64,000 bases of DNA. It comes from Paraburkholderia fungorum (GTDB lineage Bacteria; Pseudomonadota; Gammaproteobacteria; Burkholderiales; Burkholderiaceae). The stretch is from positions 1 to 64,000 of the forward strand of contig NZ_MCAS01000033.1 of NCBI RefSeq assembly GCF_003610895.1. Reading direction: 5' to 3'. Position numbers and translations under genes: made by a program. The number at the start of each line of letters is the position of its first letter. Position 1 is the first letter of the stretch. The notes beneath the pieces were generated by a model. The model was given only the letters and a program-made list of their open reading frames with translations. It did no database searches and was not told the DNA's origin. This document shows positions 1 through 8,474 of this stretch, in pieces.

Positions 1-162
1 ATCCCCTTCCACAATCACGCAGGCCTGATGTCCCGCGATGGGACATACACACATGTCGCCGATTCGCGCGACTGGTCTGCCCATGACCTCACTCATTGTG
101 CTGCCAGTCGTCACCCGGCCGCCATGACTGGTTGCGTCCCCCACACGAATGATGCCGCGCAT
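1..162 (-). CDS. PAAR-domain T6SS spike-tip protein (partial, C-terminus beyond window)
   Basis: The first 54 residues are visible, starting MRGIIRVGDATSHGGRV and continuing with an MGRPVARIGDMCVCP segment and a His/Cys pair. This is the glycine-rich, metal-binding opening of PAAR proteins, which sharpen the VgrG spike of type VI secretion systems. The ATG lies 11 bases after the stop of the adaptor gene and in the same direction, so it probably ends or continues the vgrG-tle3-tla3 operon. Whether an effector domain follows the PAAR repeat cannot be seen because the gene runs off the left edge. Confidence 0.8.
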   Translation of the reverse strand, partial: MRGIIRVGDATSHGGRVTTGSTMSEVMGRPVARIGDMCVCPIAGHQACVIVEGD

Positions 163-173
163 CCGACCCGCTC

Positions 174-1655
174 CTAGTACGAGTAGCCCTGCTGTTTATA
201 ATCCGTGTCATGACGACGCCCCCACCACGGAAGATAAGCGTTGTTCTCGCCGCGGGCGCGAAACCAGTCCTGATCCGCAACGATGGGCGTGAGTTTAGAC
301 GGTGGTGAGACCACGACCGCAACCGGATGGTCTGGATCCGTTGTCCCTGCAACAAGTACGCTGCCGCCGAGATGGTTTGCGCGCGCGATTGCCAGCGCCA
401 CATTTGTCAGCGCGCTACCCGCGCCCATATCTCCAAGCAATCCCGCCGTATTGAACGTCTGTTTCTGATAGTCGAACTCAGGCAAGTTCTCCGTTAACGT
501 ACGCGACAGAGAACCGACACGTTCAGACGCCGAATCCGAGCCTTTCCCCGCATCGTGGATGATGTATTGAATATCATCCAGATTTCTTCCGGCGTTTTGC
601 GCTGCGACCTCAATGGTCGATTTCCACGCCTGTACAGCGCGCGTCGTGCCTGCCTTTGCTTCGAAATCCTTTACATTGCCCGTTGCCGCCCGACCGATCC
701 ACGCGAGTGGTTCGCGCTCGGTTTTCAATTCAGGTCCAGCAAGAATCAGCAACACCAGGTTCTCATTGATTTGACGAAACTTCGGCGGGTAGCTGGGGGC
801 GTCCCAGTTCATCACCCAGACGCTCTGCTGGGGATGCGCCTGAAGGTAGTCGAGCGCAGCGTTCAAGGACGTGAAACCTGCGTTGGGGCCGCCGGACGTA
901 ACGCGTACGTCTGGAGGCGTATTGCGGCTCCAGAGATCAGTGAATTCGTCATTACCGATATTGAACTCGCTGATGATGCCCTTGCGCAAATATTGTCCCG
1001 CCTCAGCCGGATCGAGCCGCCCGGATGGAATCGCAAACTCGACATGCATACCGGCCAGTTCACGCCACTTCCTGCGATCCTGTGCTTTGACGGAATAGAA
1101 GTACTTCGCGTTCATGACGTAAGGATCACCAAACAGCACAAGCAACTGATCTATGTATTTTTCGTAGTAACCGTCCAGACTTTCACGACCGCCGTTTGCG
1201 TCCGCGATAGATGCAACTGGTTGGAGTGTGGTGAACTTCTTTGCATCAACTTTCACCATGTCGTCGTTCCTGTTCGGCTTAACAAGGCCCAGCGTCCACA
1301 ACAACTGCCATTCGGTTGGATAGTCGCGCCGCTGAAGTGGGTTCAGCCATTCGACTCCAACGACTTGGGCACCGAATGACTGAGCAGGTCCAGTTGTCGA
1401 GACGGGCGCAATGGCTGGACTCGTGGAACTCGCCTCCGCCCGCTGACTGGCCACGGCAGTGGCCAACACAAACACGGCTAGGGCCAGCAAGCCGGGCAAC
1501 ACGACCAGACGTTTCATTAAATCCTCGCTACTTGAAAGTTGCAGAGCTGCTCTATCCGAACTAATCACGAATACTGCGGACAGCGCTATGGCCAACAGCA
1601 TGACGCAAATCGCCAACCACACACGGCGCCGTCGCGTCGCTACGACTGCGTTCAC
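174..1655 (-). CDS. tla3: Tla3-like T6SS lipase adaptor (DUF2875), membrane-anchored
   Basis: A 493-residue protein with two N-terminal hydrophobic segments (about residues 12-32 and 50-68) followed by a long soluble domain resembling DUF2875/Tla3. In Pseudomonas aeruginosa, Tla3 helps load the phospholipase Tle3 onto its cognate VgrG. The GTG start overlaps the stop of the upstream tle3 gene as GTGA, so the two are translationally coupled. Assignment rests on overall resemblance and on the vgrG-tle3-tla3 order. The two membrane segments suggest inner-membrane anchoring. No separate immunity gene is evident between these genes, so it may lie to the left, outside the window. Confidence 0.7.
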   Translation of the reverse strand: MNAVVATRRRRVWLAICVMLLAIALSAVFVISSDRAALQLSSSEDLMKRLVVLPGLLALAVFVLATAVASQRAEASSTSPAIAPVSTTGPAQSFGAQVVGVEWLNPLQRRDYPTEWQLLWTLGLVKPNRNDDMVKVDAKKFTTLQPVASIADANGGRESLDGYYEKYIDQLLVLFGDPYVMNAKYFYSVKAQDRRKWRELAGMHVEFAIPSGRLDPAEAGQYLRKGIISEFNIGNDEFTDLWSRNTPPDVRVTSGGPNAGFTSLNAALDYLQAHPQQSVWVMNWDAPSYPPKFRQINENLVLLILAGPELKTEREPLAWIGRAATGNVKDFEAKAGTTRAVQAWKSTIEVAAQNAGRNLDDIQYIIHDAGKGSDSASERVGSLSRTLTENLPEFDYQKQTFNTAGLLGDMGAGSALTNVALAIARANHLGGSVLVAGTTDPDHPVAVVVSPPSKLTPIVADQDWFRARGENNAYLPWWGRRHDTDYKQQGYSY

Positions 1656-3841
1656 AGATAACCCCCGACCTTAAGGAAGAAACCGCCGTCGCGTTGATCA
1701 CGAATCTTCTCCGGCATCTTCGCATCTGGGTCAGACTGAATCCATCGCTGAAGAGAGTGCCCGTCCATTACGCCATCCTTGAAATATTCCGCGAACTTCC
1801 TGCTCGGATTGTCTTTGCTCAACCCACTAAGGAATCGCCAGTCAGCTTCTACGCGCAAGTCATGCAGATCGATATCAGATAGATAGCACAGACCAACTGC
1901 TACGTCATAGGTCAAAGCTTTCTCCGCATGCATCGGATTAGTCATGATCGTTGAGTGGTTAGTTGGATTGTTTTCTTCGCCCTCTTTAAGGATCTCCGTT
2001 ATCTGTTCATCTCGCCATTTCGTATAGCTAGCCGATGCCCGGGTAGGATCATCCTCACCAGCCACATTGCCCTGTTCGTCAACCCAGCCATCGTTCTTGG
2101 TCCGTCGTGCTTCCATTCGCAACACCGCGTGGTCTTCATACCTCTGCGCCGCTTCGGTCTGCTCGTTGCCCTGCGCAGCTAACGCGCCAGTTCCTTTGAA
2201 GCTGTCATAGGGGTCGCTGTCCTGAAGGTTGGTTTTATCCGCGTTGCGTGCAGCGGCAGACGGGTCGTAACCCTCGTTAAAGTCGCTAGTATCATCGCCG
2301 TCTTTCACTTCGGACACTTTTCCGTACCGAATCGCCTGCGGCTTGAATCGGGTCGATTCATCCAGCTTGGGTGCTGTCACTGGCACGACCCAATCCTTTG
2401 GCGGATCAGCATTTACGGCTACGCTTGTAAAATTGAACAAATAGAGAACCGGACTGGTGATAGCCGTCATCACCTTGGCTCCAGTTGATTGATTCGAATG
2501 CAGCGCGCGCCCCAACGCAAAGCGCGCCTTTGGCGATGGCGGGTACCAAAACCCTTGCGTCTGGTTCTTGTCCTTGCGCCAATCATTTTTCCAATAGCTA
2601 TAGGAAGGTGCGTCGCCGCCCACCTCAAAACCCGAGGCGAACACGCGCTGCGTGAACACGCCATTTCCTCCGGTCTTCTCGATCTCGTCTTCGTCCAATC
2701 CTCTCCAACCAATGCCTTGTACCGTCGTTGCCGAAATCACCTGGTCGTGAGGACAGCAATAGAGCGTCACTCGCCCGTAGGTCTTGTTGTTCAATCCGTG
2801 TGCAGCACGGTCTGTCGCTGCAGCGTACGGTTTGCCGCCATTTTTTGAAGGACGTGAATTCGCCATCGCCTGGTCGAGTTCCGCCGCTTCCATCTCGAGA
2901 TCTGCTCGCGCTCGCAAAATATTGAAATACTCCTTCAACGTCTCTTTGCGGGCCTCGAATATCTCCCGCCCTACATTGCCTGACGAGTCGCGAACGCCGC
3001 GTTGCGCCCAGTTGTCAGTGCCCAATTCAGCGACGAGACTATACGGCGGATTGGCGAGGACGTAGCTATCTGCGACACAGCGACCGCTCTTCCCAAGCGG
3101 ATCAGTTACTTCGGGTAGCCGATCGCCCAGAAACGCAGCGGCAATTCCCACCATGTTCCCCTGGCTGTGACATACCACTGTGATCGGTACATCCGCCTGT
3201 TTCTTCCGGATGGATTCGATTAGCTTAGCGAGTCGCAGCGCCGCTAGCACGCCGTAGGTGCGAGGTGGCGTGGCGTATACCTTCCGGGCATTGACCGAGT
3301 TCAGATGCTGGACTGTGATCCAGAGAAACAGCCGGTCGTTCAATCCTTCGTGCCACAGATCCGGAAGACTCGAGCAGCCGTTCGCAAAGGGACCACCTCC
3401 CCAATAGTTCTGCTCATTGAGCATAACCTTATCGCCGTACCTCTTCAGTTCTTCCTTGTTCGCCTTGTATCCCCACCTGAAATGGATCACCGGTGAGAAC
3501 GACGGATCGGGATTGATGTAGGTATCGGGTTTCATATTGGGATTGATGAAGCCGTCGGCGGTCAAACTCTCGATGTAACTAGCCGGCGACATTTGTCCCG
3601 CAACGGGGCCGAAGTGAAACAGCTGGTCGTCATAGCGGCCCATCCGGCGATTCAGTCCGGCACACAGGCCCTCTTCGCTCGCCTTAAACCATTCGCCATC
3701 TGAATTTACGCCGTGCACGAAGATCACGATTCCTGGCAGCGGCATTTGCATGATGCCAATCAGTTCATTCTGGGTATCGAAGAGCGTGGTTCCTTGGCAC
3801 GACCCTACTTGCACTCGATTGTCTGGATTCAGGAACGCCAT
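1652..3841 (-). CDS. tle3: Tle3-type T6SS antibacterial phospholipase effector
   Basis: A 729-residue alpha/beta hydrolase. An FVHGV oxyanion-type motif lies at residues 41-45, and the nucleophile elbow is CHSQGN at 224-229, with Ser226 as predicted catalytic serine. The long C-terminal half matches the architecture of Tle3 lipases (DUF3274-type), which attack phospholipids of rival cells after T6SS delivery. It has no signal peptide, as expected for a T6SS cargo. It starts 25 bases after vgrG, and its stop overlaps the start of the adaptor gene. The remaining catalytic Asp and His were not pinned down. Family identity is recognised from sequence and context, not from a search. Confidence 0.82.
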   Translation of the reverse strand: MAFLNPDNRVQVGSCQGTTLFDTQNELIGIMQMPLPGIVIFVHGVNSDGEWFKASEEGLCAGLNRRMGRYDDQLFHFGPVAGQMSPASYIESLTADGFINPNMKPDTYINPDPSFSPVIHFRWGYKANKEELKRYGDKVMLNEQNYWGGGPFANGCSSLPDLWHEGLNDRLFLWITVQHLNSVNARKVYATPPRTYGVLAALRLAKLIESIRKKQADVPITVVCHSQGNMVGIAAAFLGDRLPEVTDPLGKSGRCVADSYVLANPPYSLVAELGTDNWAQRGVRDSSGNVGREIFEARKETLKEYFNILRARADLEMEAAELDQAMANSRPSKNGGKPYAAATDRAAHGLNNKTYGRVTLYCCPHDQVISATTVQGIGWRGLDEDEIEKTGGNGVFTQRVFASGFEVGGDAPSYSYWKNDWRKDKNQTQGFWYPPSPKARFALGRALHSNQSTGAKVMTAITSPVLYLFNFTSVAVNADPPKDWVVPVTAPKLDESTRFKPQAIRYGKVSEVKDGDDTSDFNEGYDPSAAARNADKTNLQDSDPYDSFKGTGALAAQGNEQTEAAQRYEDHAVLRMEARRTKNDGWVDEQGNVAGEDDPTRASASYTKWRDEQITEILKEGEENNPTNHSTIMTNPMHAEKALTYDVAVGLCYLSDIDLHDLRVEADWRFLSGLSKDNPSRKFAEYFKDGVMDGHSLQRWIQSDPDAKMPEKIRDQRDGGFFLKVGGYL

Positions 3842-3866
3842 ATTGTTGTGATGCCCCGAGGTTCAA

Positions 3867-6674
3867 TTAGGTAGGTTTCTTGAAGAATTTCACGGCGAGT
3901 TGCTGGAATTGGTCGCTGCTGATCGGCGACAGCTTGCCGGCCGCATCGGTTTGACCTTTGATGACGTCGCCAGCGGCTTTCTGCACTTCCGCGTCAATGC
4001 CTGTCACAGCCTGACCATCGGTCGCGCGTACAAGCTTCGGTACTCGTCCGAGCGGCGCGTTGTCGAACTTCGGCATGTCGGCACTCATACTGGCAGGACC
4101 CGCCCACGTATGACCTGCTGCCTTGACAGTGAAACTGCCTGGACAGCCGAGCTCAATGTTCGCCCCCTGTAGCTTCAGATAGGCGCCGCCGGAAGTAATC
4201 AGCACGACCTGATCGCTTGCCATACCTGACAGCTTTCCACCCGCTGCGGTGAGCATGATGTTCTTCGCCGAATCAATCTGCGTATCGTCGGCTTGACTCT
4301 GTAGACGCACCTTGCCGAGATTCGCAATCGCCGACACTCCGTTTTGATGTGCGAACAGCGAGACGCCCTGGCCTGCGTTGACATTGACGCGCTGCCCGCC
4401 AGTCAATTGAAGATGGTTCTGTGCCACGGTATCCACGTTGCCGCCGGCATAAGTCGCCACGGTCTTTGGCGTCGCCATGCTGATCCCTGCTGGCGCCGTC
4501 ACACCGACAACGGCTTGTGACGACGCGTCACCACTGCCGCTCGATGTCTTCCCGTCGCTCCAGGACTTCACCGCAGTCGCGAGATCGGTCTGCGGCTGCG
4601 TGTCCATTGCGACGCCTTGATGCTCCGCGGCATAGTCGCCAAGACTCTTGAACAGCTCGATGCATTCCTGCATCAACTGCAGATACTCGTCGCGCGCTAG
4701 TTGCCCATCCTTCGCGTTCAACCGCTGCCACGCCGAAATCAACATCGCCTTACCGCTGCGAATTGCGACGTTCGCGTCGCTGCGCAACTCTGCGCCTTCG
4801 CCACGCGCTTCGCCGGTGCCGTTATCGCGGGGCTGCGTCAGATAGCCGAGGTTCAACTGACTGTAGGTGTGCTCGCTCGCCAGTTGGCTACTGATCTCTC
4901 CCGCCGTGTCGTCAAAGCGGAGCTGGTTATAGCGGGCACCCTTAATCTCCTTCGTCTTCACTCCAGACAAAAACCGATTCCCTGGCAACGTTCCGGTATG
5001 ACTAAACGTTGCCGGCATATTCGGCCCGTTGTGCAGCACACCGGTGACAAACATCTTGTCCGGATCGCCATTCAGGAAATCCAGCGCAACCTCCATCCCG
5101 ATGCGCGGCAACGTATCGTGCCCATAGTTCGTCCCGGCCCAGCTGCTGCTCACGCGCACGAACGCGCTGTCTTTATCCGTCCCGCTCGTACCTGCGCCCT
5201 GAGCATGCGCATGATCATCCGGATCCAGGCCCTGAAGCTGCACCTTGATCCGCCCGAGCGAATCGCAATACACCTCCTCACCCTCTGGTCCGACCACCAG
5301 CGCGGTAATCGGATAAACCCGCGGCAAATCGATTCGTGGATCGTAGGCCGGCGTCAGCGGCACACCACGCCTCACGCAACTGAAGGTGTTTTCATAGCGG
5401 CTCTCTTCCTCATCCGCGCTACTCGCCGCCCTTCCTTGCCCAGTCGACGATGAAGGCGAGGCAACCTTCGAAGGCCCCTCAACGCGCCACCGATTCGCCT
5501 CAAACAACGCCTGCGCGCGCTCATTCAACGTTTTGGGAAGACTATTCTCCCCACGATGATGCAGCGTGGTGACAATAAACTGCCGCTCCTCCTGCGGATG
5601 GGTATCCACCTCCGGATGCCCGGTCAACTCGAACCATCTGCCGACTGCCAGATCCCGCACGCCGCTCACCGCATCGACATTCGCCGAGCGCAGTTCATGG
5701 GCGAGCATGCGCGCCTTGCTGACGCGCTCATAGTCCGACCACGAATCGCCCGCGTGCGGCACGTCGATGACCGCATCGCGCAGCAGTTGCGCGAGGTCGT
5801 TGCCGGCTTCGCCCTGATCGACGATGCTCGTCTCCGACGCCTGCGCCACCGTCGCGCTTTTGTAGTCCCAGCTCGCGCGCTGCACGTTGCCCGGCACGAG
5901 CTGACGCGAGGCCGACCACAGCGTGATCGAGTCGCGCGCTTCGGTGGCGGCGTCGCGGTGATAGCGCACCGTGCCGGCCGACGACTTCGGCAGCTTCATT
6001 GGGTCGTCCAGCAACACCAGCGTGTGCACCGGCGACTCACCGGCGCCGTCGGCCGATGGGGCCGCGCCCCGCTTGCCGGCCGCCGTGAACCACGCGATGC
6101 CCTCGCGACGGCACAGCCGCCGGATGAAATCCGCGTCCGACTCGTGAAACTGCAACAGCGTCTCGCGCACCGGATACTTCGCGCGGTCCAGCGACGACAG
6201 GTCGAAATCGAACGCGCGCGCGAGCGCCGGACTCTTTTTCTGCCATTCGCCCAGCAGCCTCTCAATCACATCGGGCACACTCAGCGTGCGGAAGATGCGC
6301 GTATTGGTTCGCCCCTCCAGCACCGATAATGCATCGCGCATGGTCAACTGGTACGTCGCCAGCGACCCGTCCGACTGGCCCGCGCGCGCGTCGGTGACGA
6401 TCGCGCAGATCGGGTGCAAGGCGCCACGGTCGGTGACCATCTGCACCGACAGCGGCAAGCCGATGAACGCATTGAGTGGCAAGTCCGCGCGCGTCGACAG
6501 ACACGTCACGTGACCCACAATGCCTGAGCACAGGCCCTCGCTGATGTCGATGCGATGCGCGATCAGCACTTGCTCAAGGCTCGACTGGGCTGAGCCCCAG
6601 TGCAGGCGGAAGGCGCGATTGGCTTGCGTCAGGGACGGGGAGGCAAAGGCGCGGAGCAGGTCGGCGGAATTCAC
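3867..6674 (-). CDS. vgrG: VgrG/TssI spike protein with C-terminal extension
   Basis: A 935-residue VgrG. Residues about 30-500 form the gp27/gp5-like base (phage GPD family), followed by the OB-fold/Gp5 region and a DUF2345 beta-helix of repeated short turns. After the beta-helix a roughly 60-residue tail contains TDGQAVTGIDAEVQ and GQTDAAGKL, which resembles the transthyretin-like/carboxypeptidase-regulatory adaptors that some VgrGs use to carry Tle lipases. The start is GTG with a weak AAGAGA ribosome site. It is the first gene of the minus-strand module with tle3, tla3 and PAAR. The core T6SS genes are not in this window, so it is an orphan vgrG cluster here. Confidence 0.9.
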   Translation of the reverse strand: MNSADLLRAFASPSLTQANRAFRLHWGSAQSSLEQVLIAHRIDISEGLCSGIVGHVTCLSTRADLPLNAFIGLPLSVQMVTDRGALHPICAIVTDARAGQSDGSLATYQLTMRDALSVLEGRTNTRIFRTLSVPDVIERLLGEWQKKSPALARAFDFDLSSLDRAKYPVRETLLQFHESDADFIRRLCRREGIAWFTAAGKRGAAPSADGAGESPVHTLVLLDDPMKLPKSSAGTVRYHRDAATEARDSITLWSASRQLVPGNVQRASWDYKSATVAQASETSIVDQGEAGNDLAQLLRDAVIDVPHAGDSWSDYERVSKARMLAHELRSANVDAVSGVRDLAVGRWFELTGHPEVDTHPQEERQFIVTTLHHRGENSLPKTLNERAQALFEANRWRVEGPSKVASPSSSTGQGRAASSADEEESRYENTFSCVRRGVPLTPAYDPRIDLPRVYPITALVVGPEGEEVYCDSLGRIKVQLQGLDPDDHAHAQGAGTSGTDKDSAFVRVSSSWAGTNYGHDTLPRIGMEVALDFLNGDPDKMFVTGVLHNGPNMPATFSHTGTLPGNRFLSGVKTKEIKGARYNQLRFDDTAGEISSQLASEHTYSQLNLGYLTQPRDNGTGEARGEGAELRSDANVAIRSGKAMLISAWQRLNAKDGQLARDEYLQLMQECIELFKSLGDYAAEHQGVAMDTQPQTDLATAVKSWSDGKTSSGSGDASSQAVVGVTAPAGISMATPKTVATYAGGNVDTVAQNHLQLTGGQRVNVNAGQGVSLFAHQNGVSAIANLGKVRLQSQADDTQIDSAKNIMLTAAGGKLSGMASDQVVLITSGGAYLKLQGANIELGCPGSFTVKAAGHTWAGPASMSADMPKFDNAPLGRVPKLVRATDGQAVTGIDAEVQKAAGDVIKGQTDAAGKLSPISSDQFQQLAVKFFKKPT

Positions 6675-7376
6675 GGTGGTCTCTTTGGGTGTCGCGTGGT
6701 CGCGATTGTTTGGTTGGCTCGCGGGTTCTTCTGGCGGGTTTCTGGTTTGAGGTTGGTTTTGTTTTTTTGTTATTGGTGGATTTGCGGTTCGGATTTAAAC
6801 GGGTGATTTATTTGGGTGATGCGTTTGTTTTGGGGCGCGGGGCTTGGGTCGCCGTTGACGCTACCGATTATGTGATGCGCTCGCATGTGTCGCCTCTTTT
6901 AGTTTGCTTTGCTTTTCACGCGCCCCGGCGTAATCGCGCGATTTTACAAAGTATTTATGGGATGAGGCAAATTGAATTATTGAAGAATGTTAAATGTTTC
7001 TTATATTGGCACTCTAATATGCATTGGGCATTGTTGTGGGGTTTATAGAGGCTTGGATGGGTTTGCTTAGGGTGGAAAGTCAAGCCATGCCGGGCGTCGA
7101 TCGGGCTTCAACGAGCTCAATCTCATAGGACGTCTGTGAGGGCACAGTCTGTCTCAAATCTAGCGATGAAATGTATATTCTGTTTTGTTGTTCATCGAGC
7201 GTTCGACGTTGTTGCACAACCCTCGACAATGCGCGAAAATACATCGGATGCCTAACAACATAACCGACGATCACAACGTGTTAAGTTTATGAAGCATTAC
7301 TGAGCGATTGGATCGTTGGAGGATAGAACAGGAGGCGAAAGCGCCGAGCCGAGCATCAAGGAGAACGAGGAAGGAG
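6675..7376. other. Non-coding, AT-rich gap upstream of vgrG and symE
   Basis: About 700 bases between divergent genes. It contains a T/G-rich low-complexity stretch near 6745-6835 and an AT-rich part near 6900-7030, clearly below the GC of the neighbours. That fits a promoter zone and/or horizontally acquired DNA. Small open frames on both strands here lack good ribosome sites and recognisable sequence. No RNA gene or repeat could be supported. Confidence 0.5.
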
Positions 7377-7451
7377 ATGAAGCGCGGGACGCATGGGCTG
7401 CCACCCACACGACCCGCTGACCACAAACAACCCTACGGTAATAGGAGTTGA
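7377..7451 (+). CDS. Possible 24-residue leader peptide upstream of symE
   Basis: An ATG preceded directly by a purine-rich GAGGAAGGAG opens a 24-codon frame (MKRGTHGLPP...). It ends with a TGA at 7449-7451, overlapping the alternative TTG of symE and two bases before the preferred symE ATG. The arrangement would allow translational coupling. The Shine-Dalgarno-like run is almost touching the ATG, which is poor spacing, and the peptide resembles nothing I know. Recorded as a low-confidence candidate. Confidence 0.25.
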   Translation: MKRGTHGLPPTRPADHKQPYGNRS

Positions 7452-7453
7452 TC

Positions 7454-7696
7454 ATGGCTGACGCCAATCATAAAGCAGTTGCGCCAGTAACCCAACGCAT
7501 CTTGACCATTTCGGCACAAAGACGCCCGCGGCCGATGAAAACGTTCGCACCCGCCCATGTCAAATTTTTTCCAGACTTGCCGCCGGCACCGTGGATTCGG
7601 CTTTCGGGGCGATGGCTGGAGGAGGCGGGGTTTGAGATTAGTGGGCGGATTCGGGTGGAGGTGGAAAGGGGGAGGCTAGTTATCACGCCAGAGTGA
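7454..7696 (+). CDS. symE: SymE-family toxin
   Basis: An 80-residue basic protein ending in the SymE/AbrB-like beta motif: PWIRLSGRWLEEAGFEISG, then a segment ending RLVITPE. Escherichia coli SymE is an SOS-induced, RNA-interacting toxin controlled by the antisense RNA SymR; homologues are common near T6SS and Rhs loci in Burkholderia. The ATG at 7454 is chosen over a TTG at 7448 because AGGAG at 7443-7447 is six bases from the ATG. It is the only plus-strand gene left of the origin. No LexA box or antisense RNA promoter was identified, so SOS control is not shown here. Confidence 0.8.
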   Translation: MADANHKAVAPVTQRILTISAQRRPRPMKTFAPAHVKFFPDLPPAPWIRLSGRWLEEAGFEISGRIRVEVERGRLVITPE

Positions 7697-7824
7697 GAAG
7701 TTGCGATACCGATCGCTACACAAAGGGGGACACACGGCTCGTGTGTCGAGACAATCCGGTCAGCAATCGTGGGGTTTCGAAATTCATGTTGCCCAACCCT
7801 AGAAAGCTTTGAGTATCGATGAGA

Positions 7825-7880
7825 TGCAAAGCGCGCGGACCATTTTCCTGACTCCGGGAAAATGGTCCGCGCGCTTTGCA
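7825..7880. terminator. Perfect 24-bp inverted repeat (hairpin, 8-nt loop)
   Basis: Arms 7825-7848 and 7857-7880 are exact reverse complements around the loop TGACTCCG. The hairpin sits between the convergent ends of symE and the four-helix membrane protein gene, so a bidirectional terminator is the simplest reading, but there is no classic run of T after either arm. The perfect, long and very GC-rich stem is unusual for a terminator and could instead be a mobile-element or recombination site. Confidence 0.5.
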
Positions 7881-7910
7881 CACGAAGGTGTCACGTTGAC
7901 GATCAAGAAT

Positions 7911-8474
7911 CTATTGTCTTCCTTCGTCGTTGCGCGCCGGTGGCCGCTTCTTCTTCGCAAATAGCTTCTCGTAGTGGTCATGCGTCGCTGCGATGCCGGA
8001 TCCAATGTCGTCAGCTGTTTTCACCAGCTCCGCAGGGAAAATCGTCAGCACAACTATCACGACTTGCCACAGAGTTAGCAAGACGAGAATCAAAAAAGAC
8101 ACTCCGCGGAAGAAGGGCAGGTGTGGTTGCACCGCAGGTAGCTGTTTGATCAGCGGGGCGCTAACTCCAATCAATAGTAGGGCAACCAACAGGAAAGTCG
8201 AATGGACGACCGGCGTCAGAAGAAGCCCCATGTTGTCGCCATTTGCCCGTTTCTGTCTCTGACCGCGCATCGATAGTTTGAGCCGCTCGGGATAAATGAT
8301 TGCGAGCCAAGCCCCAACCACGGCAAAAATGATTGATGCAGTATTGCGGAGTGCCTCGAATAGCGGCCATTGTTGAGCGAACACGATGCCTTGGCCGAAG
8401 TAAAATCCGGCCGTGCACAATCCGATGGCTGACAGGCCAACTAACAAAAAAAATATGACTCGGAGGAGTTTCAC
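7911..8474 (-). CDS. Unrecognised four-helix membrane protein, partner of the preceding gene
   Basis: 187 residues with four predicted membrane segments (about 4-26, 44-61, 84-108 and 122-147) and a short charged C-terminal tail containing KKKRPPARNDEG. I do not recognise the family. The GTG start overlaps the stop of the 342-residue gene as GTGA, so the two proteins are probably made in equal amounts and work together at the inner membrane. A soluble protein paired with a small polytopic membrane protein inside a defence-type island recalls two-gene abortive or phage-sensing systems such as Kiwa (KwaA also has four helices), but I see no motif that establishes homology. Confidence 0.8.
   Translation of the reverse strand: MKLLRVIFFLLVGLSAIGLCTAGFYFGQGIVFAQQWPLFEALRNTASIIFAVVGAWLAIIYPERLKLSMRGQRQKRANGDNMGLLLTPVVHSTFLLVALLLIGVSAPLIKQLPAVQPHLPFFRGVSFLILVLLTLWQVVIVVLTIFPAELVKTADDIGSGIAATHDHYEKLFAKKKRPPARNDEGRQ

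Noticed and set aside
7080-7274. A 64-codon minus-strand frame upstream of symE
   Set aside because: No ribosome site and no recognisable sequence; lies in AT-rich non-coding DNA.
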